Shown: positions 1-10,788 of the stretch, in pieces
How positions within the stretch are numbered: the stretch's first letter is position 1
Layout: each line of letters begins with the position of its first letter
Source of the DNA: Ceriagrion tenellum
Taxonomy: Eukaryota > Arthropoda > Insecta > Odonata > Coenagrionidae
Assembly (NCBI GenBank): GCA_963169105.1
Contig: OY720636.1
Span: 142,467,747 to 142,531,746 of the forward strand
Length of the DNA: 64,000 nucleotides
Direction: 5' to 3'
Notes under the pieces: model-generated
The model's input: the letters and a program-made list of their open reading frames with translations, nothing else
Told to the model about the DNA's origin: nothing
Database searches by the model: none
Position numbers and translations under genes: made by a program

Positions 1-2871
1 AGTTTCTTGGGTGTAAAATGCATATTAATGTCGTAGCGTTACGAAGAAAACAGCTAAGATACCTTAGAGACGAGCGGAGAAAGTATTTTTATGACGCCAT
101 TTACCCGTATCCTAGACGTCACGCCCCACGGACATATGGCGCAAATTCAACTTTTAAGGTGAGGATTATACAGGGATACGAATAAATGGCATCGCTACCG
201 TTCGAGGGAGGGAACATTGAAAGTTATCTCAAAATAGCCAAAAGCGGCGTAAATGTCGCCCAGATGAAATTCCAATTCATATTTTCATGCTCTGTTGTTA
301 AAGTAGATTTATAATGATGGTCTCAGGAAAAAAACGCGCAAGTATCTACCCAGTTATGATGAAGTTGTTACGCATCCACTAAAAATAAATGGGCTAACAA
401 ATGATGAAGAAATGTATTTTCCTTGATTTTAAGCGTCAAGCTCTGCTGGCAAAATTTTTTTCTAAATATCGATCAATTCAGATGTTACCTTAGACGAACT
501 CGACCGTTTCCTTTCCAACTCTGTGCTATACTTCGGCGAGAAACAACGTCTGCAAATTCCACGAAATACATTATTAAGGCTTCATTGGTTCCTACTCTAA
601 TGGATATCTTGTTACTTTAAGGTGTTACTTTGTGATTGAACTGGTTGCACTTAAAAAAAACAGTTAATAAAATTTGCAATGTTGACTTTTTCGCCATGTC
701 ATGTCGTATTTGATGCTTTGACTGGTGCGTGAGATTTGGCTGAACTTCTTCCATGGTTCCATTTCAACACAGAGCTCGGGCGAGTTTTGAGGACAGCGAT
801 GTGCTTCTATCCACCTCAATGGAACACGCACATTTCGGAGCAGAGTGTCATTTTGCCCCCGTGAAATGTTAATCTTGTCCCACCGGAGACCAATTTGATT
901 TTGGAACCCTATCTCCATATAGCTGGCAACCTTAGAACCCATCTAAATCATGATTGCCTTATCAGCTAATTGACTAATTACAGATCGGAATACATATTTG
1001 ATCAGTTTGTGATGTTTTGAAAACTAGCTCACATTTCTGTGGACCTTTGTAGCCCTGGCGTCCACTTTAATCCTCCTTCCGTCGCCCGTCGTAGATTCCC
1101 TCCTTAGCCTCCCTAGGCAGATTTGCCTTTTCACTACGCACAAAGTGTTTATCCTCCTCTTCTTTTTACCCGTCCAGTATTGATACCGTCATTTAAAATT
1201 CTAAAATTCTAAAGCCTATCTGTATTCTTATCAACAGACATAGCACTTCACTTAATACCCAAGTGTCCTCACACAGAGTATTGGAGAACAACATAATGTA
1301 ACTGTAATGTTTTTCAATGCTGTGATTCTAGCTAGGTCAGTTATGTAGGAGTCAAAGTAGATAGACAAGACCTTGATTAATTAGCCTTCAAATAAACAGG
1401 AAACATTACAATTCCGGGTAACCATAAACTGGTGGCCTACAATTCTTTATAATCTTTGAGGTAACTTTTTGTCACATCAACCATCAGCAACTACTTCTGT
1501 GGTAAATATTTAACCCGTTCTTTTGCATTTTTAATACGCCTCTATGTTCGTCAGGTTATTTCGATAGAGAGTATTGGGAGTTGAAAATGCAAAAATATTT
1601 GCTTCAGTGCTGCAGATCAGTAAACCTTACCCGCTCTAATTCGAGGTAGCCAATATGGATCCAATTTAGATCCGATCCTTTCCGGGCGAATTAAATAAAG
1701 AAACAAAACTTCTTGGGTCCACCCCCCCGGCTCACAGGCTTCATGCTTATGGACGTTTCAGTGTCCGACGCGGGCATTTTCTAGGTATTCCTACTTGCAA
1801 CCACTTGATAAATAAAATCACTTGGTTATCTTTCACAGTTTCATTGCGCTATTTAATGAAATCTGTGGAAGATTTCAGTGTTTCTTTTTGTCATGAATAT
1901 TTACAAATTGCAAGAAGCCCACTCTCATACGATCATATTCACTTAACTGTATTTAACTTTTAAAAGTTTTTTCTCTCCGTATATAAGTTTCTGCTCGTTT
2001 TACCTCACCAGCGTGTAAATCATTTTTTTTAAGTCGAAAAGAAGTCCATGAGTATTGGAATGATAATGAGTAATGTAAACGTACCTTCCCTTCGCCATCG
2101 TTCTTTCTACATTATTTCAATCCGTAGCTTGTAGGCATTTGAACAGTCTTTACCCATATCCTCCCTTAATGCCTGGAGGCTTAGAATTTTCTCCGTAATA
2201 ATTCTTAAAACCCCACTTTTATAATGCGGACTTTCATTCCCTCCCCCCTGCCTCCCGCATTATTCCTTGCTCCCTCGTTATCCCAGTATTCTACCCTCTT
2301 ATTACCCTCTCTAGTGTGTGCTCTTACCTCTTAATGCGTCTTCCATTCACTAGTGCTACAGAAATTGGATTCTTAAGACACTTTTTTTTAGCGTTCCTTT
2401 TCCTTGAAAGCCATTTCTGTGTACCATATCCCTTTTCCAAGCACCGTAAAAATGTTTTTCATTCCTTTTCTCTCTTCGTCCGCCCTTTTTCGTCTCATTA
2501 TGGTTGCAATAATCGTGATTCCCAGTCAATTTCATCCATTTTGATAGAATATACAAATGAAAAGAAATATTCCGCAGCACCTTCGGCCGTGTTGTGCACA
2601 TGGTGTGCGAATAATTCATGCTTCCGCTCTCCCTTTAACCCTTGACTTCCCTCCCTCCCGCATAATTTATCCTCCGGACATACTTTTATGTTGAAAGCCA
2701 AAAATTACGAGTTGCCTGATTGCCATACTAAATGTGGAGAGAGCTGAAGTCAATGCTCTCGGATGTCAATAGCTTTTGTATTTGCTTTCTTTGGGAGTTT
2801 AAAAGAGCTCACAATACGAGGAACGCGACCACAATTCAATGCAGGAATAAGTTCCACGAAAATGTCACAGG
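1..2871. other. No recognisable gene or repeat
   Basis: AT-rich sequence with stops in all frames. The longest open frames (2316-2645 plus, 664-942 minus) have no recognisable domain and overlap each other on opposite strands, as expected by chance. I see no element ends, RNA gene or tandem array here. A distant exon of an unknown gene cannot be excluded. Confidence 0.5.
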
Positions 2872-2938
2872 TCTGATACATTTTGCATTCTGATACATTT
2901 TGTCACGAACACACTGTCTGCATTTCTGATACATTTTG
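2872..2938. repeat. Three copies of a 14-bp word
   Basis: The word TCTGATACATTTTG occurs three times, at 2872-2885, 2889-2902 and 2925-2938, all in the same orientation and all identical. The first two are 3 bp apart and the third follows after 22 bp. This is a small imperfect tandem repeat in otherwise unannotated sequence; no function is suggested. Confidence 0.75.
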
Positions 2939-3997
2939 ATAACCACTATGAAACACGACGAAAACCACGTATTTACAACTTTTGTTTTGTCCAAAGATAA
3001 TTATGGTGGTAGTCCTTGTGCTTGCAGATGGACGCTTACCAGTGTGTTCCTAAGATAATTGCGCAGTTGACAGTTATACGTAAGTGGAGTCCATCAGTAA
3101 ACACGTCCAATGCAGGGAAAGGGATTCATGTGACCGAAGAATTTATTATGGTGGCCTTGTCCTGCGATTGTCAGAAAATTGCTTACCTTCCATTTCTATC
3201 TAAGCCAAATCACGAAGCCATGTCGTAAATAAATCAACGCGAAGAAGTACTCATAAATGCTGCCTCGATCGGTTTGAATTTAATAGTTGCCTGTCTTGAA
3301 AAACCTCCTTACTCTGTTGATGCTCTATAGCGCTCCCTTCCTCGGGGGTGTGAAACGGTTCCGACTGCGAAATGGAGACTCGTTTCCTGTGAAAATCTCC
3401 ACGAGACGGGAGGTGTGATGTTGCCACCAGCAGGAAAATGAACATATAACTCTTTATATATTGTTTGCGCGTTGTTATCAGGAAATGACCGTTTTTTTAG
3501 TTCATTTAAATAGCCCTCTCCCTGATGTCACGGCAATGTTTAGCCGCGTGCAGTGTGTAACTCCTTCTGTCCGTTTGTCATCGCTCCCGAGCTGGGAGCG
3601 CGCCAGACGTGACCTGGGCAGAATAGACAGGTAATGCAGACTGACCAGACAAGCAGCAGACAGAAAACGAGAAAGACAATAGTGAGAAGAGGGACCTTGC
3701 ACGTTCACGCGGTGTGTGTTTTAGAAAGTCTGGATCGCCTATCACGATGGCAACATCGTGTGATGAGGTACGCAGTACTCTCCCGAACACCATCCCTCAC
3801 CATCCTCTTTTAGTTCCGTTTCATCCTCTTTCTTGATTAACAGTCCCCTTTTTAGTAATTTTTCTTCCATTAGAGGCCAGATCCCATTCTTTGCTCTTTG
3901 CTTGGTGTTTCTTTATTATTCGTTTGGGGTCAGACCGGCTGCGATGCACGAAGATGTGTACAAAATGCTTATCTTGGAGCCTTCTGATTCTCAAATA
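2939..3997. other. No recognisable gene
   Basis: Several 60-70 codon open frames lie here on both strands and overlap one another (3502-3708 and 3578-3793 minus, for example). None has a recognisable motif. I see no repeats or RNA genes. Confidence 0.45.
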
Positions 3998-4365
3998 TTA
4001 TTGGTCTAACCAGAGAGAAGTAGCATCAGTCTTTGACTTTTTCGTCCGAAGACCTTCCTATTATTCGCTTAACAAAACCTAGTTTCTTTAATGCTGTGCC
4101 GCATATGTTTTGTATGTATGTCCCCCACGATATATCAGATGTTAAGGTAATTCCAAGATATTTCACTGTATTTGAAGATTTTATGTTTACTTCACCCACG
4201 GTTTAGGTATGGATTTTGTGTGATGAAACCTGCGAAAACACCCAAGGTGTAGGTATGGTTTTCGCAGGAAGTGAACTGTGGTGCATTTACTAATATTTAG
4301 TTCTAATCCCCACTCCTGGAACCACGAATTAACATTGTTAAGGTCAGATGACAGAACTTCAATCA
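3998..4365 (-). pseudogene. Jockey/CR1-type LINE reverse-transcriptase fragment (family A)
   Basis: Decayed piece of the C-terminal half of a non-LTR retrotransposon ORF2, read on the minus strand. It aligns by eye along its whole length with the better copy at 35.4-35.7 kb, including the block encoding 'LNISKCTTV.FLRK' and 'YLGITLTSDISW', a hallmark just downstream of the RT palm in Jockey/CR1-group elements. This copy has frameshifts and an internal short duplication around 4200-4260, where the GGTNTAGGTATGG word and the 'ttcgcagg'-type sequence occur twice. Both ends are lost. The protein would copy LINE RNA at the genomic insertion site; this relic cannot. Family membership is firm because three copies occur in the window (here, 34.9-35.7 and 52.7-53.8 kb); the clade name is tentative. 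Confidence 0.75.
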
Positions 4366-4802
4366 TGGCGACGGCATCAGTCTTTGCCCGAATCAGGAAG
4401 GCGTCTGATTTTTTGGGCTTCGAAAATGACGGAATTCAGGCGCCGTAAATTTCAAATAATTTCGATAACCCTTGGAAATTTGTCGGGACTATGACGTCAC
4501 GTCAAGGTATATTAGTCGTGGTGAAGTTCTTACCAATAATGCCCCAAATCAAGTAAACTGAACCTACGCCATCTAGAATAAGTCGATTTTGGAGAGTGTC
4601 GTTGCTGCGTACCTGGCCACTTAAATTTTCCAACTATGAAAGCTTTGGACCAACAAAATATCGAGATACTTCATTTTTGAACATGATTTCTCGACATTCT
4701 ATTTCTTGCTAATGTCACTCGTAGATTGTTGGTTGGCACGTAGTAATTTCATGTTTATTTAATTCGTGTATTATATATCGTTTTAGATATTGATTATCTT
4801 AC
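4366..4802. other. No recognisable gene
   Basis: AT-rich spacer between a LINE relic and the next repeat. It contains one isolated TGACGTCA (CRE-like) octamer at about 4491. Nothing else was recognised. Confidence 0.4.
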
Positions 4803-4990
4803 TAATATATACAAATCTAGTGGTGTCTGTCTGTTTGTCTGTTACTCAATCACTCAAAAACCACGGAACCGATTGAAACAAAATTTGGCAGGAAGATATC
4901 TGATGTATCTGATTCACACATAGGCTATATAACAAGGGCCTTTTCGGGCCCCAAAATGGTTATACCATTAAATAATCATAGGAATAGATG
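4803..4990 (+). mobile_element. Dispersed arthropod repeat, possibly Helitron-like
   Basis: The run 'TCTGTCTGTTTGTCTGTTAC' followed by 'CAAAAACCACGGAACCGATT', 'AAATTTGGCAGG' and 'ACACATAGGCTA' is a block I recognise as widely dispersed in insect genomes, usually written as TTTGTTTGT...CACTGAACCGATT...AAATTTGG...CATAGGCTA. It is often associated with Helitron-type non-autonomous elements, but I cannot see a clean Helitron 3' hairpin plus CTRR end here, so the class is a guess. No coding potential. Confidence 0.4.
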
Positions 4991-5254
4991 CAGGGGTTTC
5001 TTTATTTGCTTCGTTAAATAACTTTTACTTGAGGTATTCGGTTGTAGTTTTCGCAGTTATGTGGAAAAAAGAATGAAGTTTCTAATTCTTTCAATTAATT
5101 TTCATCTACGATTATATTTCACTTGATAATTGCAGTTTTAACGCCAAAATAACATTTTTCTCCAATTTCAACAATAGCTTATTTAAATCTTGTGAAATCT
5201 TTTGGTATCTGCGATGATTTTTTTTAAGAGCAACAGTTTCGCCGTGATATTCGG

Positions 5255-5946
5255 TATTTGAACGCACGTTCACAAGACCATCCTCAACAGAAGGCTTCAG
5301 TCATCAAGACGTTATTTGATCGTGCCCAAAATGTTTCCGATGTTGAATCTTGGAAGAAACAGACCTCCTACGGAAGACATTGAGGAAAAATGGATACTGC
5401 AGCAGATTAATTCGAAGTGTAGTAACGAAAAATCGTCAAAGGAAGGAGACGCCTAAGCCATTGGGATACTTTATGCTGCCTTACGTAGCTGGAACGACTG
5501 ATTGCATTGGCAAAATAATGAAAAGGCATAATATTCTAGCGAGATATAACACAGTCTCCAAACTCCATGATTACCTTCGAGGAGCTAAAGATCCGTTGCC
5601 TCCGTCTCTGTCAGAAGGAATATACGAAATCATTTGTAGCTGTGGAAAATCGTATGTGGGGCAAACAAAAAGAGCCATAAGCTGTAGACTTCGAGAACAT
5701 GAAAGGGCAATATCTAAGAAGGACTGGTATCACTCTTCCGCAGCTGAACATACATGCATGGAAGAGGAACATACCATAGACATTAAGTCTGCGAAAATTC
5801 TATCAAAAGAAAGCAGCTATTATCCACGGCTCATCAGAGAAGCAATTGAAATAGAAAAAAGACCTAATAACCGGAACAGAGATGATGGGTATAAACATCC
5901 ATTAACGTGGAAGAGACTTTTGGAAAAGAAAAAACGGTCAAGTTGA
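5255..5946 (+). pseudogene. Penelope-like polyprotein C-terminus, GIY-YIG endonuclease, frameshifted
   Basis: The open frame from ATG 5350 encodes 198 residues, but that ATG is internal to the ancestral gene. An upstream stretch in another frame (5255-5350) still reads as PLE linker ('YLNARSQDHPQQK...IKTLFDRA'), so one frameshift lies near 5345-5352. In the 198-aa frame the GIY-YIG nuclease begins at residue 90 (GIYEI), with a Cys pair 'CSCG' at 97-99, the YIG-equivalent YVG at 102-104, basic/His positions 'CRLREH' at 112-117, 'AAEH' at 131-134 and a candidate catalytic Glu in 'REAIEIEK' near 164. The family nicks genomic DNA to prime target-site reverse transcription. The order linker, CxC-containing GIY-YIG, 'W-K-R-L' tail is typical of arthropod Penelope elements. 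The RT domain is absent, so the copy cannot move by itself. The remaining nuclease reading frame is intact to its stop, suggesting the copy is not very old. Confidence 0.9.
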
Positions 5947-6040
5947 GCCTTTAAAAAATTAGCTGCCGAAATTTTTAATTATAAAGAAGGCCATTGTTGT
6001 TCGAACCTATAAATGCCCAACCTTCAACGACAAAGAAACA

Positions 6041-6088
6041 ATAAGCCTGACGAAGCCGGAAGAATAGCACGGCGAAACTATTGCTCTT
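6041..6088 (+). ncRNA. Hammerhead-like ribozyme motif in PLE 3' arm
   Basis: Type I hammerhead layout by hand: stem I 5' side ...AAGC; core CUGACGA at 6047-6053; one extra A; stem II GCCG/CGGC (6055-6058 with 6070-6073); GAAA at 6074-6077; very short stem III; U-U cleavage position near 6082; stem I 3' side GCU. Three stem I pairs adjoin the core (C-G, G-C, A-U). PLE terminal repeats are known to carry hammerhead motifs and this copy lies about 95 bp downstream of the PLE stop codon, which supports the reading. The extra A and the one-pair stem III make activity doubtful. The alternative is a chance hairpin. Confidence 0.5.
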
Positions 6089-6135
6089 AAAAAAAGTCAT
6101 CGCAGATACCAAAATATTTCTCAAGATTTAATCAT

Positions 6136-6599
6136 GAGCTGCGAAAATTTACGAAAAATAGCTTATTTACATTGTAACTAAGGATTTTTCATGCATGAAT
6201 GGGGACTTTGGGCTTGATTTTAGGCCTGCAAGGGTCCACGGTTTTAAAGCTGACGGCCTCAAAAATAAATTAAAGCCCATACATTGTAATTAACTAAGTA
6301 GGCAAAAAACGTGGCTATATTTTCCTAGACGCCGAATTTTCAATTTCTAGCTTACCTGGGAGCAATGGTAAGGCAAAGTTTGAGTGTTTTACCTCTCAAA
6401 TCAGGGGAGTTAAAATATTTCTTTTCGATCATAATATAGAGTCTTACCTCCTTTATCAATTTCAGAAAACTGCAGGCCTCTATCTTTGATAGTAATCCCA
6501 TAGTTGAGCGCTGAATGAACGCGGACACGTCCGCCGGAACGCGCAAAACGGCCGGAAAAATCCGAGGTATCATAACGACCTAACTATCGAAAAATAAGT
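6136..6599. other. No recognisable gene
   Basis: AT-rich. A 73-codon minus-strand open frame (6352-6573) shows no recognisable motif. Nothing supported. Confidence 0.4.
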
Positions 6600-7625
6600 A
6601 TTAACGTATGATTGTTGACTTAACTGTGATCTACTAAATACTGGTAATGGTACTCAAATAGCTAAATTATTTTGCCTAGAAGAAATAATCAATAGAATTT
6701 CCAAAGTCTCGCCGTTTTGGTTTCTTTCAGGTGCTTGAGAAGCGTACAGTTAATAAATGGGGAGCATATATGGCGATAAAAGAATAGGTAAAATTATTAA
6801 CACTTTTGCTAACACCCTTGTCCACAATGAGGTTCCGCATTTTTACGCTCATGATGCCTCAAAACTCTTCTCCGTCTTCTCCACGAAACTGCAGTTGGTT
6901 GCCAACTATAAGAGCCAAAACGAAGATATTTATTCAAACAATTTTGGTAGTTAGCGTCTTTCTCTCACTTCTCGTTGGATTTCATTGGGTAAATACCGTC
7001 TCTAATGGTCGATAAATGAGGAGCTGATCCGGGGTAAAAGAACTTGTGTCATTGAACTTCTGTGTTTGTACCGTACCAAATTATCAAGGGATGTATAAAA
7101 CCCTATTTGACGATGTCATCAGCCTAAGTTTCACAGTTTTAGAACGCCCTATTCCATATATATATATACCTAAATGCCCATGATTGGGGTCAGAAAATTA
7201 TCAATAAACAAGTATTGTATGATTTTTGGCCTAATTGTGTTCTACTACTTATAATGGTATCCAAATAGATTATTTTGTTTAGGGGGAAAACAATAGCATT
7301 CCCCACGCTGCGCCGTTTTGGTTTGTTTCAGGTGCTTGAGAAGCGTAGGGTTGATAAACGAGGACATGGCGTTAAAGAACTCATGTCATTTACTTGTTTG
7401 ATTACTACTATGTAAAATTGTGAAGCCTTTTGCTTAAGCCCTTTTCCCGCATGATTATATTCAGTGTGCCTCAAAAACTCTTCTTCGTCGTCTCCACGGA
7501 ACGACAGTTGATTACAAACCATATGATTAAATGCAAAGAATTCAATGAATTTTATCAGTTTATGTCTTTCTCTCATTCCCCGTTGGATTTCAATGGGTAC
7601 TTACCCTTCGCTAGTGTAGAATAAA
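6600..7625. repeat. Old tandem duplication, unit about 0.6 kb
   Basis: Two diverged copies, about 6600-7010 and 7208-7625, lie head to tail at an offset of about 601 bp. Shared landmarks are 'CGCCGTTTTGGTTT', 'TTTCAGGTGCTTGAGAAGCG' (6725 and 7326), 'CTCAAAA/ACTCTTCT.CGTC.TCTCCACG' and the downstream 'TTTCA.TGGGTA'. Indels and substitutions are frequent, so no long reading frame is shared. The TTTCAG before GTGCTTGAG resembles a 3' splice site in both copies, so a duplicated exon is possible, but the open frame after it is short in the first copy (about 18 codons) and about 27 codons in the second. Confidence 0.7.
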
Positions 7626-8374
7626 TTTGCTTAATAATTAAAGAAAATGGCCTTCTTGATTAACGTTGTTAATCTCAACGCCTGACTCCATCAATTCAAT
7701 GGTCATCCTGTTAATCGTCCATTGCGTTTTTCTTTTTCCTTCATTCATTATTTCGTATGGAGACACAAGATAAGTGCTCCCTTCGGATGTGACTCCGGGA
7801 TAAATAGTTCCTTAATTCTATTTCCTTTCCATCCACCCCATTGAGGTTGATGGTGAGGGCGCTTGCTGTGGCGGCCAATAATTGAAGATAAGACGTGGGG
7901 ATTGCCAGTCCGCCATCTTTGTTCCCCCGATTTACCTCAGCGCGTATGAGATGAAAAGTTTTGTGATTTCAACTATATTGTCCATCTATTACTCGCTTGA
8001 ATTAAGCATGCAATTATGTTTTTAACATGAGTACTTCATATACATTACGTATTCGTTTAAGTTAATTATAATACTATTATTTTCCGACGAAAAACCTTAG
8101 AAATATTCTCCGGATTTCTATAGAAATTATAACCATATTACCTAAGAAATATTCTACGTATTTCGTACGGAAAACCATAGAAAAATGGAGAATGACCATC
8201 TGCTCCTGTGACTTATATATAGTGTACTACAATTGTGTGAACATTAGCGGGATACATTAAAGTTACTGCGCGGCTAGTTTCGTAGTTCTTTGAAAATGAC
8301 TTATCCATGTTTGAAGAGTTATTTACCTTAAATTTTCAACGGAAGGAAGCAATTCTATCTTAATGTCCACTAAT
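7626..8374. other. No recognisable gene
   Basis: Mixed-composition sequence without a convincing reading frame. Near 8095-8185 the words 'ACCTTAGAAATATTCTCCG' and 'ACCTAAGAAATATTCTACG' form a weak local repeat with a GAAAACCATAG-type neighbour. Nothing else. Confidence 0.4.
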
Positions 8375-8490
8375 GAGGTCATTCCACCGTGATATTCAAA
8401 GGCAAACAGGGAAAGACTAGAGGGAAACAATATGTCGGGTATTTCGCTTCTCAGGTTTCATTTTGATGACGTCATACCCTCTCCAACTAC
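8375..8490 (+). repeat. Dispersed repeat with TGACGTCA, copy 1
   Basis: Aligns by eye over about 116 bp with 36535-36650 in the same orientation: 'CAAAGGCAAACA' early, 'GGTTTCA/GGTCACA' then the block 'TTTGATGACGTCATACCCTC' and 'TCCANCTAC'. The best-conserved 20 bp in both copies includes a palindromic CRE octamer TGACGTCA (8467-8474 here). No coding potential and no visible terminal repeats. It could be an old SINE or MITE fragment. Confidence 0.6.
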
Positions 8491-8987
8491 CCCTATGATC
8501 AACCCTCCTCGTTACTCATTTGTTCTCCACTCTTCGGTCCTTCCTCCCTTTCCTCCCTCCGCTCCCTCTTCACCCCCGCTCAGATACTAGAACGGGGTAG
8601 GGCATTTCGGGATTTTGGAATGGGAGGTGGGGTAACGTGGGAGGTGGTTCCCGTGGCCACGACCCGCGGCGGCCCACTTCCCCGAAACCATGGCAACCGC
8701 CCCCTCTCAATCTGTCGGCGCTCATTTTCGTGTGTGCGAACCTGAATTCCTTTTTTTTTCTTTAATCTTCAGAGAATGAAAGACTTCTCTTCAGTTCCAT
8801 TCTTGAGATTGGCTGAATGGAGCCACCGCTCAGCGGTCTTCACTTTTTATTTTATCATCCATTCATTTTGTTTCATTCCTTGGTCGATTCGTTCGTTTAT
8901 TGTTATCGAAGCCATCAATGTCATCGATTTTCTTTTCGAATTCGTTCGAGTTTACATTTGTGTACTGGTGGACATTTATTCTCGTAT
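8491..8987. other. GC-richer stretch, no gene recognised
   Basis: From about 8500 to 8730 the sequence becomes pyrimidine-rich and then GC-rich ('GCCACGACCCGCGGCGGCCC', 'CCATGGCAACCGCC'). This differs from the AT-rich surroundings and could be a regulatory segment or a promoter-type island, but no core promoter, transcript or ORF can be tied to it. 8776-9125 holds two overlapping open frames that are low-complexity and unconvincing. Confidence 0.3.
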
Positions 8988-9040
8988 TACATTTACATCT
9001 ACACAATAATCTGCAAGCCACCACTAGGATGTGACTTATC
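8988..9040 (-). mobile_element. LINE 3' tail fragment (family A type)
   Basis: 'TACATTTACATCTACACAAT' followed by 'CTGCAAGCCACCACTAGGAT' matches, on the minus strand, the 3' terminus of the LINE family seen at 34.89 and 39.21 kb (consensus-like TACATCTACATCTAC then CCCTGCGAGCCACCAC). On the minus strand the element would end with a TGTAGATGTA-type repeat at about 8990. Only about 50 bp remain before the sequence changes into a 5S-like segment. Confidence 0.65.
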
Positions 9041-9250
9041 GCCAACATGTCTCATTGAAGCACCAGTTCCCTCAAGATCTCTGAAGTTAAGCAAGGTTGG
9101 GCCCGGGCGAGGGTTGGATGGTTGACCATTCATACTTTCACCGTGGGGCTCTTGTCCCCTGTCTGCATGTGGCAGGCAGGTTAAAGATGGGGTTGGCACA
9201 ATGGACCACTCGAGGTCTATATGCCCGAGCTCCTGTCGAAGGCACCCCTA
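9041..9250 (+). mobile_element. 5S rRNA-derived SINE (SINE3-like) or 5S pseudogene
   Basis: Plus-strand 9041-9131 follows eukaryotic 5S rRNA along most of its length: a start like GCCAAC, 'GAAGCACCAGTTCC', then 'CTGAAGTTAAGCAAGGTTGG', 'GCCCGGGCGAGGGTTGGATG' and 'GTTGACC', matching 5S blocks GAAGTTAAGCAAC.TCGGGCCCGG and CTTGGATGGGTGACC that contain the internal pol III control region. After about 9131 it runs into an unrelated body ('GGGGCTCTTGTCCCCTGTCT', 'TGGCAGGCAGG') instead of the 5S 3' end. That is the layout of a SINE3-type element rather than a functional 5S gene. No poly-A or LINE-like tail is obvious on the same strand; a LINE tail sits on the opposite strand immediately upstream. 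Confidence 0.75.
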
Positions 9251-10189
9251 ACAACTAACAATCAAAACTAATCTACCACTATTTGTGCATTAGGAAAGGA
9301 CACACAATTGATTTTCAGGGGGGGGGGATATTTCACCGTGATGCATTCTCTAAAGGGATATGCCACCAAAGTCACAGAAACTATTCGTATAAATGTGCTC
9401 AGCTACTTCAGAAATACGCGGAAATACAAGAGTTATACCGGAAGCATGGACGATGTGATGTTACTACTAAGCAGTAGATGAGGATAAAAGAATCATAACG
9501 GGGTAATTAAAATGACTAGCTACACTGCGTATCGAAAAAATTTAAGTCTCATTGGCAGCTGTTATGGTGTCTTAGCTTTCGAGGGAAAAATTACATTTTA
9601 AACATGTCCACTCTGCAGTCTAATTCTCCAATTTTATTCTCATGATAGGGTCTTTCGATGTATTTTGGGATCCTTTAAATTTTAATAATGTCTTCAAAAA
9701 TTAAATTCATTAGAAAACCACGTAGAGCATGTAGTCTTAAATTTAATCAAAGGTGTGAAAACGGTTCCTGTACCATTTTTTACCTAAGGTCAGTCTCACT
9801 AACGTGATCATTAAAGCAAACTTAAACGTTTATTGCTGTCCTTTGCTGAGCACGTTCAAAATAGTGTTTAAAGTTTTAGCATACAAATTTATGCACCTCA
9901 CGGGGGACTCCCTGACTTCCTGCTACTTAATTGTGAATTTTTTAAATTTATTTTTGTCAAATTACCGTCATTGATCCCATCGCAAATTTAATCCTCGGAA
10001 ATATAAGAGAAATAATATGCTCTCGATGTGGGAGGAAATGACATGCGAAGAAGTGGCGACAGAATTGCATAAGCGTGGAAGTAAGGAAGAATGAGACTTC
10101 ATCTTTGATTTCCAGTTATTTCATTCAACAAATTGGAAGCAAGTCGCGCGCCCGGGTGCGAAGATATGAAGGGGAAGGGGATGAAACTC
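9251..10189. other. No recognisable gene
   Basis: AT-rich sequence with a 9-G run near 9319-9327. No motif in the short open frames (for example 9283-9477). Nothing supported. Confidence 0.4.
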
Positions 10190-10447
10190 GCCTCGCAAAA
10201 ATCATTCGACTTGGCCGGGATTCGAACCTACATTTTCCTATTTCCGGTCATATGTGTTTACCTGTAATCCATAGCATTCGGCCTAGTTGTAAACGATGTG
10301 GTCTTGAGACGAGATTTGGAATTAACTCCCTCCAAAATTCGCCTTCTATTAAGATCTGCTTTTGGTGTAATTGGTACACTGACGAAATTAGGATATTGGG
10401 CTTCGAATTCCAGTCAAGTCAGATGATTTTTTTTTCATGGTAAAGTT
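10190..10447. mobile_element. Older copy of tRNA-headed foldback SINE
   Basis: The left end reads 'AAAAATCATTCGACTTGGCC' then GGGATTCGAACC (a B box on the minus strand) and the right end reads CTTCGAATTCC (B box, plus strand) then 'AGTCAAGTCAGATGATTTTT'. These are diverged copies of the two arms of the element at 10789-10991, here separated by a longer centre of about 170 bp. The B-box words correspond to GGTTCGANNCC, the pol III promoter half found in tRNA T-arms. It overlaps a meaningless 122-codon open frame. Confidence 0.6.
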
Positions 10448-10788
10448 CTTTCCGTTGACTTGTATCCTTTTATGATATCATACACTGATATACTTTCAAA
10501 TGAATGATATTGGTAGCCCTGCCTGTAATTTTTCCGACATTGCAGAGTTTCCTCAATCGTGTGTTTATAATATCTATTCAGCATTATGTTGTAGTGAGGA
10601 TGACGTAGACTTCACCTCATTTAGATGTTAACTGAGAGTAAAGTTTGGTGTACTATATCTGAACATCGGCTATTTGATGTGTTATCAATGTGATAACGCA
10701 TTACCAACGGTTTTTGTGACGAGAAAATGTTTCCAATCATTGCATTAACAAATGATGTGGTACAAAGTCACTCGCACGGGTGCATATA

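Larger units (their letters stand above)
5185..6135 (+). mobile_element. 5'-truncated Penelope-like element flanked by inverted repeats
   Basis: A unit made of a left arm (about 5185-5254), the endonuclease end of a PLE polyprotein (5255-5946), a short 3' region and a right arm (about 6062-6135). The arms are inverted copies of each other: the right arm reads 'CACGGCGAAACTATTGCTCT', then an A-rich run and 'TCATCGCAGATACCAAAA', and the left arm reads the same on the other strand with few changes. Coding sequence starts at the inner edge of the left arm, so the whole reverse transcriptase domain is gone. PLEs are known to leave 5'-truncated copies with an inverted piece of their own end attached upstream; this fits. 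The right arm contains a hammerhead-like fold listed separately. No clear target-site duplication was identified. Confidence 0.75.

Noticed and set aside
2872..2938. Three direct 14-mers as a CRISPR-like array
   Set aside because: Spacing of 3 and 22 bp, short repeats and eukaryotic context exclude it.
9041..9131. Functional 5S rRNA gene
   Set aside because: Many substitutions and loss of the 5S 3' end; it runs into a SINE-like body.
10075..10443. 122-codon plus frame
   Set aside because: It overlaps the tRNA-headed foldback relic and shows no protein motif.
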